DNA of 35,188 nucleotides from Paracoccaceae bacterium (GCA_020447005.1 JAGRDO010000131.1:1-35188), one strand, 5' to 3'; positions 24,624 to 34,098 are shown, counted from the stretch's first letter. Notes: generated from the sequence alone by a model not told the origin. A program made the numbers and translations.

Positions 24624-25958
24624 TTACCTGGACGTACCCTGTGCCGCGCGGCAGATCGCATTTGCAACCTCCACCACGTTTTTACCGGCAAGCCTGCTGG
24701 TCGCGCAGCGGATATGGCCGCTTGGCTCCAGCGCGAAATTGTCGCTGGATATCGCCGCGATACCGTGTGCCGCCAGCGTAATCAGCGCGAATGTCTCTGA
24801 TTGAACGGGGGCAAACAGGCAAAGGCCCCCGCCGTCGCCGACGTCGATCCCGCGCCGCCGCAATTCGCCCGCCAACGCGTTGCGCCGCTCGGCATAGAGC
24901 TTTCCCGCATGACCGACCGCTGCCCGAGTGTCGGCATCGTTCAGCAGCCAGGCGACACTCGCCTGGAGGATGCGGCTGGTCCAGCCGGTGCTGAACGACC
25001 GGTAGGATTGTATCTGCTCGACGATGCTTTCACTTGCGCCCAGCACCGCCATACGCAGGTCGGGACCCAGCGATTTCGAGAAGGAGCGGACATGCACGAC
25101 GCGGTCGGGAAATCGGTCGGCCAGCGACTGTGCCGGCGCGATGGCCAGAGCGCCGAACCCGTCATCCTCGATTACCAGGGTTTCTGACCCTGCCAGAACG
25201 TCGCCCAATTCGCGCATCCGCTCCGGGGTGCAGTAATGGCCGGTCACCGCGCTGAGAACCGGCTGGAAAATGAAGGCAGTCGGCCGGGTGGCCAATGCTG
25301 CCGCCAGGGATCTGGGGTCGGGTCCATGCCGGTCGCTTGCCACCTCCACGATCATCGCGCCAAGGTCGTCAAGGATGTCCAGCAGCCGCATCGGGGCCGG
25401 GCGCTCGATTGCCACCACCGAACCCTGCGGCACCAGCGCATGCAGCGCGAGGTATACGCCGTTGTATCCCCCGTTTACGGCCAGCATCGTGCCGCCCTTA
25501 TTGGGCCAGGTGTGGCGCAGGGCTCTTTCCAGCTCGGGCAGGATGCGAACCCGATGATAGCTGTTCAGCCCCTCGGCCCGTGCGCCGTGCGCCAATGCGC
25601 GGTCAACGGGTGGCAGCAGCGCCGGGTCAGGCGAGGCCATCGTCAAATCCAGCACCCCCTCGGCGAAAACCCCCTGGGCGGAGTATCGCGAGGGGCGCGG
25701 CGTCAGGCTGGAGCCACAGATGAACGTGCCATTGCGCCCACGCCCGGAAAGAACGTTAAGCCGGCGCAGTTCCTTCCAGGCGCCCGACAGCGTACCGGGG
25801 CTGATACCCATCACATAGGCAAGGTCGCGCAGTGGCGGCATCCGGGTACCGGTGGCCAGGGTCCCTGCCCGGATCAAACGTGTTGTATCGCGGGCAATCC
25901 CTCGCGCGGTCCGGTCGGTCAGAAGACCCGCGAGGGTTTCAGCGGGAATTGTCTGCAT
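24624..25958 (-). CDS. MocR-type GntR regulator with aminotransferase-like domain
   Basis: This 444-residue protein fuses an N-terminal winged helix (about 10-80: DTTRLIRAGTLATGTRMPPL, RDLAYVMGISPGTLSGAWKEL) to a fold-type I aminotransferase domain. PLP site residues are visible: VIEDDGF (262-268) supplies the Asp that contacts the pyridine nitrogen and SFSKSLGPDLRM carries Schiff-base Lys295 and Arg302. MocR proteins sense amino compounds through PLP, examples being PdxR, GabR and EnuR. The start is ATG 25958, 6 bases after AAAGGGG; upstream frames run into the operator region. It is divergent from the Pht5-like/ABC/M20 operon and almost certainly regulates it. Confidence 0.92.
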   Translation of the reverse strand: MQTIPAETLAGLLTDRTARGIARDTTRLIRAGTLATGTRMPPLRDLAYVMGISPGTLSGAWKELRRLNVLSGRGRNGTFICGSSLTPRPSRYSAQGVFAEGVLDLTMASPDPALLPPVDRALAHGARAEGLNSYHRVRILPELERALRHTWPNKGGTMLAVNGGYNGVYLALHALVPQGSVVAIERPAPMRLLDILDDLGAMIVEVASDRHGPDPRSLAAALATRPTAFIFQPVLSAVTGHYCTPERMRELGDVLAGSETLVIEDDGFGALAIAPAQSLADRFPDRVVHVRSFSKSLGPDLRMAVLGASESIVEQIQSYRSFSTGWTSRILQASVAWLLNDADTRAAVGHAGKLYAERRNALAGELRRRGIDVGDGGGLCLFAPVQSETFALITLAAHGIAAISSDNFALEPSGHIRCATSRLAGKNVVEVANAICRAAQGTSR

Positions 25959-25970
25959 GCGCGGCCCCTT

Positions 25971-26020
25971 TAAATGTTCAGTAACGTAATAACATTTGCC
26001 GCACAATAAATGAACATTTA
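25971..26020. promoter_or_regulatory. MocR operator candidate in the divergent promoter region
   Basis: TAAATGTTCA (25971-25980) and TGAACATTTA (26011-26020) are exact reverse complements 30 bases apart, and another AACATTT at 25991-25997 repeats the right half in direct orientation 22 bases (about two helical turns) before 26013-26019. MocR regulators are known to use combinations of direct and inverted repeats in divergent regions. This AT-rich gap of 95 bases must also hold both promoters. Confidence 0.65.
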
Positions 26021-26053
26021 ATTGATTCCTGAATTTCCAAACTCAGGGGCAAC

Positions 26054-27055
26054 ATGCCGCTCACGATCCGCCTTGCTGTCCGCGACTGGGATTATCTGAC
26101 GCCGCTTGCGCTCGGAGACGTGCGTTCGGACCGGATAGACCTTGTGGTGAACCGGGTCGCCAGTCTGCCGGATGGGGTTGGCGCAGGGCAGGAATACGAC
26201 GCCGCCGAAACGTCGTTCAGCCGATACCTGACGGCAATCGCCGCCGGCGAACAGGGCGCGCTGGGGCTGCCCAACTTCGTCATGCGCGGGTTTCGCCACC
26301 AATGCATCATTACCCGCGAGGACAGCCCCCTGACCACGATCCGCGACCTTGCGGGAAAGCGGATCGGCGTTACAGGCTGGCAGGATTCGGGGAATGTCTG
26401 GACACGCGCGATCCTGCGCCGCGAGGGGATCACCACCGAGGATGCCTTCTGGTACGCCGGGCGCCTGACGGAAAGTCATCCGGTGCAGGATCGTTTGGGC
26501 AACTTCGGACGCCCGGGGCGGATTGAACCCGTGCCGCACGAGGCGCCGATGATGGCGCTGCTTGACTCCGGGTGGCTCGACGCGGTTTGCACGCCCTTCA
26601 TGCCCGAGGGTTTCTTCGACCCGAAATCGGGCTTTCGGCAACTCCTGCCGGATTGCCGCGCCGAGCAAGTGCGGTATTTCAATGCGGTTGGCTACGTGCC
26701 GGGTATCCATCTGGTTTCACTCGACGCCGAGCTTGCAAATGCGCACCCGTGGCTTGCGACGGAACTGAGCGGGCTGATAGACCGCTCGCGCGCGGTCTGG
26801 ACCGCCAAGCGGCGGCGTTATGTCGACACGACACCCTTCATGCACGGGGAAATGAAGTTCGTCGCAGAGGCGCTGCCCGACGGTTGGGATGCCAGCGGTC
26901 TGGACGCCAACCGCCGCATGATCGCCGAGTTTATCACCGAGATGCGCGCGCAGGAGATTCTGCCGCGTGAGCTTACCGTCGATGAGGTCTTTCCGTTCGC
27001 CGGTAAATCATTTTCAACCCTCAACCAGCCAACCGAAATGGGAGTATCACAATGA
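26054..27055 (+). CDS. 4,5-dihydroxyphthalate decarboxylase (Pht5)-like / cytoplasmic solute-binding-fold protein
   Basis: The 333-residue protein lacks a signal peptide. It matches the Pht5 pattern: IRLAVRDWDYLTPLALGDV at the N-terminus, YDAAETSFSRYLTAIAAGE (Pht5: FDVAELSLSSY), FRHQCIITRED, DLAGKRIGVTGWQDSGNVWTR and a C-terminal YVPGIHLVSL segment. Pht5 has a periplasmic-binding-protein fold turned to decarboxylation, and related uncharacterised proteins sit near ABC importers. Whether this one is an enzyme or a ligand binder cannot be decided here. It is the first gene of the operon and overlaps the next gene by ATGA. Confidence 0.72.
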   Translation: MPLTIRLAVRDWDYLTPLALGDVRSDRIDLVVNRVASLPDGVGAGQEYDAAETSFSRYLTAIAAGEQGALGLPNFVMRGFRHQCIITREDSPLTTIRDLAGKRIGVTGWQDSGNVWTRAILRREGITTEDAFWYAGRLTESHPVQDRLGNFGRPGRIEPVPHEAPMMALLDSGWLDAVCTPFMPEGFFDPKSGFRQLLPDCRAEQVRYFNAVGYVPGIHLVSLDAELANAHPWLATELSGLIDRSRAVWTAKRRRYVDTTPFMHGEMKFVAEALPDGWDASGLDANRRMIAEFITEMRAQEILPRELTVDEVFPFAGKSFSTLNQPTEMGVSQ

Positions 27056-27918
27056 CCAGGACCCTACTTCTGGGCCTTGCAGGCGCGATTCTGCTCGCCC
27101 CGCTCGGCGCCACGGCCGAACAGACCTTCAACGCGGAGCTGAACGCCAGGCTGCCGGAATCGATCCGTGCCGCCGGCAAGATGGTCGCGGTCAACAACGG
27201 GTCGTTCCCGCCCTATGAAATCGTCGAAGGCACCAGCCTGACCGGGGCCACGGCGGATCTTTCCGTAGAGATTTCCCAGCTGCTTGGTGTCGAGATCGAA
27301 CACGCGTCGGTTGCGGGCTTGCCCGCGCTGCTGAGCGGCATCGGCGCCGACCGTTATCAGTTCGCCATGGGCCCGGTTGGCGATTTTCCCAAGCGGCGTG
27401 ACGCGAATGACTTCGTCGACTGGGTGCGTGAATATGTGGTCTTCGCCGTGCAGGCGGGCAATCCGCAGGGCATCACCGGGCTGGACACCGCTTGCGGCAA
27501 GCGCATTGCGGTGATGTCGGGCGGTTCCGCCGAACGGGTTATCACTGCCCAGTCCGAAAAATGCGTGACCGAAGGCCAGGCGGCCATCGAGATCCAGTCC
27601 TACGGCGATCAGCCGACCTCGATCCTATCGGTCCGCTCGGACCGCGCGGACGCGTTCTTCTCGTCGCAAGCGCCGCTGACGTACTTCGTCCAGCAATCCG
27701 AGGGCCAGCTGGAGCTTGCCGGGGTTGGTCAGGCCAACGGATTTCCGACGCTTGTGCAAGGCGCCGTGGTGCCGAAGGATTCCGCCCTTGGCGGCGTCTT
27801 GAAAGATGCCTTCCAGATCCTCGTCGACAATGGCACCTATGCCGAGATCATGACCAAATGGGGTCTCCAGAACAACATGATCGATGCTATCGGCATGAAC
27901 ATGGGCGAGCCTCTCTGA
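27052..27918 (+). CDS. Amino-acid-type ABC importer, periplasmic binding protein (MocR module)
   Basis: This 288-residue family-3 binding protein has a signal peptide (MTRTLLLGLAGAILLAPLGA, cleavage near ATA/EQTF). The mature part has MVAVNNGSFPPYEIVEG, a TADLSVEISQLLG helix, RRDANDFVDWV and the C-terminal NGTYAEIMTKWGL typical of the family. Sequence features (for example FVDW/FVDY and EIMTKWGL/EILAKWGL) link it to the binding protein at 10982. It overlaps its upstream gene by four bases and the permease by one. Confidence 0.92.
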   Translation: MTRTLLLGLAGAILLAPLGATAEQTFNAELNARLPESIRAAGKMVAVNNGSFPPYEIVEGTSLTGATADLSVEISQLLGVEIEHASVAGLPALLSGIGADRYQFAMGPVGDFPKRRDANDFVDWVREYVVFAVQAGNPQGITGLDTACGKRIAVMSGGSAERVITAQSEKCVTEGQAAIEIQSYGDQPTSILSVRSDRADAFFSSQAPLTYFVQQSEGQLELAGVGQANGFPTLVQGAVVPKDSALGGVLKDAFQILVDNGTYAEIMTKWGLQNNMIDAIGMNMGEPL

Positions 27919-28874
27919 TGACGGCCGATACGCCCTCTCATTCGCCGCAGACCGCCACCGGGGACGCATTTGACCGGCCCGATGACAGCTTGCGCAATGT
28001 CGCGGGGGCGTATCGTCCCATTCCCTTCTCCAGACTGGCCCTTTGGGCTGTCGTGCTATTGGTGGCGGCGGATTTTTCCGCCGTCGTCGCCACCAACGAC
28101 AATTTCGGCTGGCCCGTGGTGGCCGAATACTTCTTTTCGCCGATCGTCCTTGACGGATTGTTCGTGACGATCTGGCTTGCGGTCGTCAGCATGGCGCTGG
28201 GGGTCGTGCTTGGCCTTCCCATCGCCATCGCCCGGATGTCACAAGACCGGCTTGCGCAGTCGCTCTCCTGGCTGTTCGTCTGGTTCTTTCGCGGCACGCC
28301 GCTGCTGGTTCAGCTGATCCTCTGGTACAACCTGTCGTTCCTGTTCCCAAGCATCTCGCTGTCGATCCCGTTCGGCCCGACGCTGGCCTCGTGGAACACC
28401 AACGACATCATCACCCCGGTCACGGCGGCCATCGTCGGACTGGCGCTGAATGAGGCCGCCTATATGGCCGAGATCATTCGCGGCGGGCTGCTTTCCGTTG
28501 ACCGGGGCCAGATGGAAACCGCGGAATCCTTCGGAATGCGCCCGATGCGCGCGCTTTGGCGTATCGTCATTCCACAGGCGATGCGAAGCATCGTGCCCCC
28601 TACCGGAAATCAGTTCATAAGCATGATCAAGGCGACCTCCCTTGTCTCTGTCATCGCCATGGCCGATCTGCTCTACTCGGTGCAGTCGATCTACAACCGC
28701 ACGTTCGAGACCATTCCGATGCTGTTCGTCGCGGTGCTCTGGTACCTCCTGATCACGTCGATCCTCAGCGCGGTCCAGGCCCGGATCGAGCGCCACTACG
28801 CGCGGGGCGACCGGCAAATTCCCCAAGCGGCCGCGAAAGACAGGGCCGCAACCGAGCAGGAGGCCGCAGGATGA
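27918..28874 (+). CDS. Amino-acid-type ABC importer, permease (MocR module)
   Basis: This 318-residue permease has an extended polar N-terminus (about 35 residues) before the first helix ([18 protein letters not shown]). The core helices and EAA loop follow: [51 protein letters not shown]. It is a close relative of the permease at 9320. ATG 27918 overlaps the previous stop (TGATG); the same frame is open far upstream inside the binding-protein gene, but that part has no permease character. Confidence 0.92.
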   Translation: MTADTPSHSPQTATGDAFDRPDDSLRNVAGAYRPIPFSRLALWAVVLLVAADFSAVVATNDNFGWPVVAEYFFSPIVLDGLFVTIWLAVVSMALGVVLGLPIAIARMSQDRLAQSLSWLFVWFFRGTPLLVQLILWYNLSFLFPSISLSIPFGPTLASWNTNDIITPVTAAIVGLALNEAAYMAEIIRGGLLSVDRGQMETAESFGMRPMRALWRIVIPQAMRSIVPPTGNQFISMIKATSLVSVIAMADLLYSVQSIYNRTFETIPMLFVAVLWYLLITSILSAVQARIERHYARGDRQIPQAAAKDRAATEQEAAG

Positions 28875-29662
28875 CATCCGGCATGGCAGCAGTAACCTCC
28901 GGCCGCCCGATCCTGCGGGCGCGCGACGTTCACAAGTCTTTCGGCGACAATGAGGTGCTGAAGGGCATCGACCTCGACGTTTTCGCATCCGAGGTGGTGG
29001 CGATCCTCGGGCCGTCCGGTTCCGGAAAATCGACACTGCTCCGCTGCTTCAATCAGCTGGAACGGATTGACCGTGGCTTTGTCGAGGTCGATGGCGAACA
29101 GATCGGCTACCGTCTTTCGGGCGGGCGTCTGGCACCGCTCGGCGTGAGGGCTGTCGCGGCGCAGCGCAGCAAGATGGGCATGGTGTTTCAGAGCTTCAAT
29201 CTCTATCCCCATATGACCGTTTTGCAGAACGTCATCGAGGCGCCCGTCGGCGTCCACCGCATCCCCCGCAGAGAGGCCATCGCCACCGCGACCGACCTGA
29301 TCGCCCGCGTCGGTCTTTCCGACAAGCTGAACGCCTATCCACGCCAGTTGTCAGGCGGCCAGCAGCAGCGTGTGGCCATCGCCCGCGCGCTGGCGATCCG
29401 GCCCAAGGTGTTGCTGTTCGACGAACCGACCAGCGCGCTCGACCCGGAGCTTGTTGGCGAGGTGCTGACAACCATGCGGGACCTCGCGTCCCAGGGCCTG
29501 ACGATGATCGTCGTCACCCACGAAATCGGCTTCGCGCGGGAAGCCGCCGATCGCGTCGTATTCATGGATGGCGGCCACATCGTCGAACAGGGCCGCCCCG
29601 ATGATGTGCTTGTCAGCCCGCGGCATCCGCGCACCCGCGCGTTCCTTAGCCGCTTCATTTGA
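28871..29662 (+). CDS. Amino-acid-type ABC importer, ATP-binding subunit (MocR module)
   Basis: The 263-residue ATPase has Walker A GPSGSGKS (47-54), Q-loop Gln107 in [13 protein letters not shown], signature LSGGQQQR (160-167), Walker B LLFDEP (181-186) and switch His217. It carries an insertion (about 80-100) in the same position as the ATPase at 10186. The start is ATG 28871, overlapping the permease stop (ATGA). An in-frame extension further upstream is only open frame inside the permease gene. Confidence 0.93.
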   Translation: MTSGMAAVTSGRPILRARDVHKSFGDNEVLKGIDLDVFASEVVAILGPSGSGKSTLLRCFNQLERIDRGFVEVDGEQIGYRLSGGRLAPLGVRAVAAQRSKMGMVFQSFNLYPHMTVLQNVIEAPVGVHRIPRREAIATATDLIARVGLSDKLNAYPRQLSGGQQQRVAIARALAIRPKVLLFDEPTSALDPELVGEVLTTMRDLASQGLTMIVVTHEIGFAREAADRVVFMDGGHIVEQGRPDDVLVSPRHPRTRAFLSRFI

Positions 29663-29681
29663 ACCCCGGGGAATAGGTGTC

Positions 29682-30854
29682 ATGACGGATTTCGCGAGTA
29701 TCGAGAGCTTTGCCGCTGCCGAAGCGCGGCTTGTCGCCGTGCGCCGCCAATTGCACGCGAACCCGGAGCTTTCCCATCAAGAGGAAAAGACCGCGGCTTT
29801 CGTTGCCGGCCAGCTGGAGTCGTGGGGCTATGAAGTCACCCGAAACGTTGGCGGTCACGGGGTGGTGGGGCGCCTCAAGGTCGGCGAAGGCAACCGTTCG
29901 ATCGCGCTGCGCGCCGATATGGATGCGCTTCCGATCACCGAATCCACGGGGCTTGCCTATGCCAGCACCGTGGCCGGCGTCATGCATGCCTGCGGTCATG
30001 ACGGCCATACCGCAATCCTGCTCGGCGCGGCCGAGTATCTGGCGCAAAGCCGCAATTTCTCGGGCACGCTGAACCTGATCTTTCAGCCCGCCGAGGAATC
30101 GGCCGGGCGAAGCGGTGCCGTAGCGATGATGGACGACGGTCTTTTCGAGCGGTTTCCATGCGATGCGATCTTCGGGCTGCACAATCACCCGGGCGCGCCT
30201 GCGGGCATGATCCTGTCGCGGCCCGGCCCGTTGATGGCCGCGTCGGATTCAGCGACGCTGACTGTCCACGGAAAGGGCGCCCATGCGGCGCGCCCCCATC
30301 TTGGCATCGATCCGATTGTCGTGGCCTCGGCTATCGTCATGGCGCTGCAAACCATCGTTTCGCGCAGCGTCGATTCAACCGAGGTCGCGGTCGTGACCGT
30401 CGGAACCTTCCATGGCGGCACGGCCACCAACATCATTGCCGACCATGCGACCATGACACTGTCCCTGCGCAGCTTCCAGCCCGCCATCCGCGAAACCCTC
30501 AAGACCCGTCTCAAAGCCATCGCCGAAGCTCAGGCAGCGGCTTGGGGCGCCAGAGTGGACCTTGCGTTCGACGAAGGGTATCCCGCGGTGGTCAACGATG
30601 CCGAAGAAACCGCCTTTGCCATGCAGATCGCCCGCGAACTGGTCGGTTCCTCCCTGGTCGCGGAAAGCCCGCTGATCCCGGGCAGCGAGGACTTCGCACA
30701 TTACCTGACCCGCAAGCCCGGCTGCTTCCTTCGGCTTGGCAATGGTGAAAGCTCTGCCGCGCTGCACAACCCCGGCTACGATTTCAATGACGCGAGCCTG
30801 ACCACCGGCGCCGCCCTGTGGGCACGGCTTGCCGAACGTTACCTTCATTCCTGA
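29682..30854 (+). CDS. M20 family amidohydrolase (hippurate/IAA-amino acid hydrolase-like)
   Basis: This 390-residue metallo-amidohydrolase of the M20D type cleaves N-acyl amino acids or related amides. It has RRQLHANPELSHQEEKTAAF, ALRADMDALPI, metal ligands Cys104 and His106 in HACGHDGHT, the PAEE pair (Glu138/Glu139), His167 in GLHNHPG and the final ligand His362 in LHNPGYDFND. There is no signal peptide, so it acts on the imported compound. It is the last gene of the MocR-controlled operon, 19 bases after the ATPase stop. The substrate is unknown; hippurate-like or auxin-conjugate-like compounds are possibilities. Confidence 0.9.
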   Translation: MTDFASIESFAAAEARLVAVRRQLHANPELSHQEEKTAAFVAGQLESWGYEVTRNVGGHGVVGRLKVGEGNRSIALRADMDALPITESTGLAYASTVAGVMHACGHDGHTAILLGAAEYLAQSRNFSGTLNLIFQPAEESAGRSGAVAMMDDGLFERFPCDAIFGLHNHPGAPAGMILSRPGPLMAASDSATLTVHGKGAHAARPHLGIDPIVVASAIVMALQTIVSRSVDSTEVAVVTVGTFHGGTATNIIADHATMTLSLRSFQPAIRETLKTRLKAIAEAQAAAWGARVDLAFDEGYPAVVNDAEETAFAMQIARELVGSSLVAESPLIPGSEDFAHYLTRKPGCFLRLGNGESSAALHNPGYDFNDASLTTGAALWARLAERYLHS

Positions 30855-31376
30855 TCGGCAACGGGTTCGGCGCCCCGGGGTGGTCAATTCTGGCAAGTGG
30901 CGGGCCACGCCCGATCATGTCGATCTGGCTCGGAAGACCGGACAAGGGCGGCAGCATTTGCGCGGGCGTCTTTGAACCGTTTCCCGACCGGCCACCACCT
31001 GACGCGGCCGTTCAGGGTGCTGTCAGGGTAAGGCTCCATCAGGTTCGCCAGGATGGCGCGTTTCAGGCTTCGGGAAACGCGCGGCAAACATGTCCGGTCC
31101 GGTCCGGCCGAGCGGCGCCCAGATAATGCGCCTTGCGCCCGTCTTTCCCAAGTCACCCGGCAGGCCGCGCATCCATGACCGGTCTGTGCTGACCGGGGTT
31201 ACCGGCATCAATCGCAAAGGCTTGCGGTGGCGGCCCCACGCCGCCTATGGCCCGCACAAGACGTTCCACCCCGGAACGCGGATGCGATTGCCGTGGTGCC
31301 TGCGACCAATCTCTTTTCGGCGCTTGCTGCGCCCGCCGATCGAGGAAGCGTCAGCACCCGAAGCGCGCCGTTCCTG
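30855..31376. other. 522-base gap without a recognisable gene
   Basis: The stretch lies between the M20 gene and the convergent YaiI/DUF188 gene. Short open frames exist on both strands, the longest about 90-100 codons, but none resembles a known family and the minus-strand ones change frame without a clear start. I see no tRNA, no insertion-sequence end and no clear T-tailed terminator. It may be an eroded gene. Confidence 0.5.
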
Positions 31377-31826
31377 TCACCCCTGCCCCGCCGCCCGGAG
31401 CATCCGGTCGAGCGCCGATGAAAACCGCGCGCGGTCCTGTCTGGAAAAAGGCCGACCTCCGCCTTGCCGGAACGGGTCGGCGGCGCGCAGGTCCGCCATC
31501 AGGTCGCGGGTGGCGAGCACGTTGCCGATATTCGCCGTCGTCAAAGACTCACCGTCATGCTTCAGCACCTGCGCCCCGGCGGCCACGCATTTCGCGGCAA
31601 GGGGAATGTCGCCGGTGACAACCACGTCGCCCTTCCCCGCCCGTTCGGCGATCCATTTGTCGGCCTCGTCCGGGCCTTCGGTCACAAAGACCGTCTCGAC
31701 CAGAGGGTGCGGGGACGGTCTGATGCCACCGTTGCAGACGATCTTGACCGGCACGCGCAGACGCTCGGCGGCGCGGATGCATTCCTCCTTCACCGGGCAG
31801 GCGTCGGCATCGACATAAAGGGTCAC
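31377..31826 (-). CDS. YaiI/YqxD family (DUF188) protein
   Basis: This 149-residue cytosolic protein of unknown function has a PIN-like fold. It has the family signature DADACPVK near the N-terminus, followed by [26 protein letters not shown] (in two conserved blocks) and a Gly/Arg-rich [14 protein letters not shown] segment near the end. The length is typical (about 150). It overlaps the sthA stop by four bases (ATGA), so it is translated from the sthA transcript. Confidence 0.92.
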   Translation of the reverse strand: MTLYVDADACPVKEECIRAAERLRVPVKIVCNGGIRPSPHPLVETVFVTEGPDEADKWIAERAGKGDVVVTGDIPLAAKCVAAGAQVLKHDGESLTTANIGNVLATRDLMADLRAADPFRQGGGRPFSRQDRARFSSALDRMLRAAGQG

Positions 31827-33247
31827 GTCTTGCCCTTCCGCTTCACCTTGAACTCTTGCGGGATCGGCATGCGGTTGAAGGCATCAAGCCCGGCAATACG
31901 GTAGGCCTCGGCCAGGGTCGGGTAGTTGAACGTGTTCTCGACGAAGTAATCGACCGTGCCTTTAAGGTTCAGCACCGCCTGCGCGATGTGGATCAGCTCG
32001 GTCGCCCCTTCGCCCACGATCTGCACACCAAGAAGACGGCGGGTCTTCAAACTGACCAGCATCTTCAGAAGCCCGTGTTCCAGCCCCATGATGTGCCCGC
32101 GCGAGGTTTCGCGGAACCGGGCCATGCCGACCTCATAGGGGATATCGCGTTCCTGCGCCTCTTCCTCGGACATGCCGCAGGTCGATATTTCGGGCACCGA
32201 GTAGATGCCGTAGGGAAACCACGGGCTTTCCGGCAAGGTCGGCGTGTCGAGCGCATGGCAGGCGGCGACGCGGCCCTGCTGGAGCGAGGTGGATGCCAGC
32301 GACGGATGACCGATCACATCGCCCGCCGCGTAGATATGCGCCACCTTGGTCTGATAGGTCTTGCGGTCAACCGCAAGCCGCGCGCGGTGATCGGTTTCAA
32401 GGCCCACGGCCTTCAGGTTCAGCGCCTCGGTCGCGCCCAAGCGACCCGCGGCGTAAAGAAGCATTTCGGCCCGCACATGGCGGCCATTGGCCAGCGTCAC
32501 CTCGACATGGGTCCCCGCATCCTCGATCCTTTCGATCCTGGAGCCGAGCCGCAGGTCAAGCCCGTTTTCCCGCACCTGATGGGTAAACTCGTGAATCGTA
32601 TGGCGGTCGATGAAATCGAGGAAGGTCTCACGCGGCTCGATCAGGGTCACGCGAACGTCGAGCGCGGTGAACATCGTCGCATATTCGACCCCGATCACCC
32701 CGGCGCCGACGACGCAGAGCGAGCGCGGCAACTGCGCGAGTTCAAGGAATTCGTCGCTGTCGACGACGGTCTTGCCGTTGAAGGGAACATTCGCCGGCCG
32801 ATGGGTTTTCGTCCCCGTGGCAATCAGGAATTTTTCCGCGGTCAGGGTGACCGTCTCGCCCGATTGCACCGCCACGTCAATCTCGTTCGGCCCCCTGAAT
32901 CTGGCCGAGCCCAGAAGCGTTTCGACATGGTTGCGGTTGAACTGATGTTCCAGAACATCGACCTCATAATCGAGGGTCTTGTGCAGCCGGTTCTTGAGGT
33001 CGTCGGAACTGATATTGTCCTTGACCCGGTAAGACAGGCCGTAGAATGCCCGCTCGCGCCAGCCCGACAGGTTCAGGACCGTCTCGCGCAGGGTCTTCGA
33101 AGGGATCGTGCCGGTATGGACCGAAACCCCGCCCAGCCGGTCCTTGCGGTCGATGACCAGAACCTTGCGCTTGAGTTTACCGGCCTGAATGGCGGCGGCT
33201 TTGCCGGCCGGACCGGACCCGATGATGATCAGGTCGTAATGGCTCAT
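31823..33247 (-). CDS. sthA: Soluble (Si-specific) pyridine nucleotide transhydrogenase
   Basis: SthA balances NADPH and NADH in the cytosol as an FAD flavoprotein. The 474-residue product has the FAD loop [10 protein letters not shown] from residue 10 and the SthA-specific [17 protein letters not shown] (39-55), in which the redox disulphide CxxxxC of lipoamide dehydrogenases is replaced. It also has a second Rossmann motif [24 protein letters not shown], and [14 protein letters not shown]. The length matches SthA (about 466-475). Its start lies three bases from the fghA stop, indicating co-transcription. Confidence 0.94.
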   Translation of the reverse strand: MSHYDLIIIGSGPAGKAAAIQAGKLKRKVLVIDRKDRLGGVSVHTGTIPSKTLRETVLNLSGWRERAFYGLSYRVKDNISSDDLKNRLHKTLDYEVDVLEHQFNRNHVETLLGSARFRGPNEIDVAVQSGETVTLTAEKFLIATGTKTHRPANVPFNGKTVVDSDEFLELAQLPRSLCVVGAGVIGVEYATMFTALDVRVTLIEPRETFLDFIDRHTIHEFTHQVRENGLDLRLGSRIERIEDAGTHVEVTLANGRHVRAEMLLYAAGRLGATEALNLKAVGLETDHRARLAVDRKTYQTKVAHIYAAGDVIGHPSLASTSLQQGRVAACHALDTPTLPESPWFPYGIYSVPEISTCGMSEEEAQERDIPYEVGMARFRETSRGHIMGLEHGLLKMLVSLKTRRLLGVQIVGEGATELIHIAQAVLNLKGTVDYFVENTFNYPTLAEAYRIAGLDAFNRMPIPQEFKVKRKGKT

Positions 33248-33250
33248 GTT

Positions 33251-34084
33251 TCACCTCGCATAGAGCGCTTCGGCGTGAAAGGCGATGTGGTCGCGCATGA
33301 AGGATGACACGAAAAAGTAGCTGTGGTCATAACCCGGCTGCATGCGGAACTGACCGTTCTGGCGGCGCTCCATCATCGCTTGCGCCAGTGCCTCGGGCTT
33401 CAGGAGGTCCAGAAACTGATCCTTCGATCCCTGGTCGACCAGCACCGGCCCGTCGAAGCCGAGGCGGCGCATCAGAAGCGTGGAATCATGGGGTGCCCAC
33501 AGGGTTTCATCAGCGCCAAGGTAGGCCGAAAGCTGCTTTTTGCCCCAGTCGGACTGGGTCGGATGCGCGATCGGAGCGAAGGCCGATACCGAGCGGAACC
33601 GCCCGGGCAGGCGCATCGCCATGGTCAGCGCGCCATGGCCACCCATGGAATGGCCGGTGATTGCCTGCCGGTCCCCGGCCACGGCGAAATTGGCGGTGAC
33701 GATGCCGGGCAGTTCCTCGGCCACATAGTCCCACATCCGGAAATGCGGAGCCCATGGTTTTTCGGTCGCGTTGACGTAAAAGCCCGCGCCCTGCCCCAGA
33801 TCATAGGCCGCGTCATTGGCCACAGCTTCGCCGCGTGGCGAGGTATCGGGAAAGACCAGTGCGATGCCAGCCTCGGCCGCCCATGCCTGCGCCCCGGCCT
33901 TGACCATGGCGTTTTCATGCGTGCAGGTCAGGCCCGACAAGTACCAAAGCACCGGAACCGGGCTGTCGGCGGCCTCTTCAGGCAGGAAAAGCCCAAAGGT
34001 CATGTCGCAGCCACAGACAGCGGACGCATGGCTGTAGACACCCTGAATTCCGCCAAAGCACTTGTTTTCAGAAACCGTTTGCAT
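33251..34084 (-). CDS. fghA: S-formylglutathione hydrolase
   Basis: This enzyme hydrolyses S-formylglutathione to formate and glutathione in formaldehyde detoxification. The 277-residue esterase-D-family protein has LWYLSGLTCTHENAM, GHSMGGHGAL with nucleophile Ser146, DQGSKDQFL with Asp222 and GYDHSYFF with His254. ATG 34084 has an AGGA motif 6 bases upstream; longer in-frame extensions overlap the AEC gene and lack homology. No GSH-dependent formaldehyde dehydrogenase is in the window. Confidence 0.95.
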   Translation of the reverse strand: MQTVSENKCFGGIQGVYSHASAVCGCDMTFGLFLPEEAADSPVPVLWYLSGLTCTHENAMVKAGAQAWAAEAGIALVFPDTSPRGEAVANDAAYDLGQGAGFYVNATEKPWAPHFRMWDYVAEELPGIVTANFAVAGDRQAITGHSMGGHGALTMAMRLPGRFRSVSAFAPIAHPTQSDWGKKQLSAYLGADETLWAPHDSTLLMRRLGFDGPVLVDQGSKDQFLDLLKPEALAQAMMERRQNGQFRMQPGYDHSYFFVSSFMRDHIAFHAEALYAR

Positions 34085-34098
34085 GGAATTTCCTTTCT

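Noticed and set aside
27492-27917. N-terminal extension of the MocR-module permease
   Set aside because: It overlaps the binding-protein gene entirely; membrane-protein character begins only after ATG 27918, which overlaps the previous stop.
24624-30854. Ectoine/hydroxyectoine catabolic cluster, because of MocR plus ABC importer plus amidohydrolase
   Set aside because: No ectoine hydrolase (EutD/DoeA) or the other eut/doe genes are present, so only the regulator class matches.
31856-33307. A 483-codon plus-strand open frame opposite sthA
   Set aside because: It has no homology features and its length follows from codon bias on the sthA strand.
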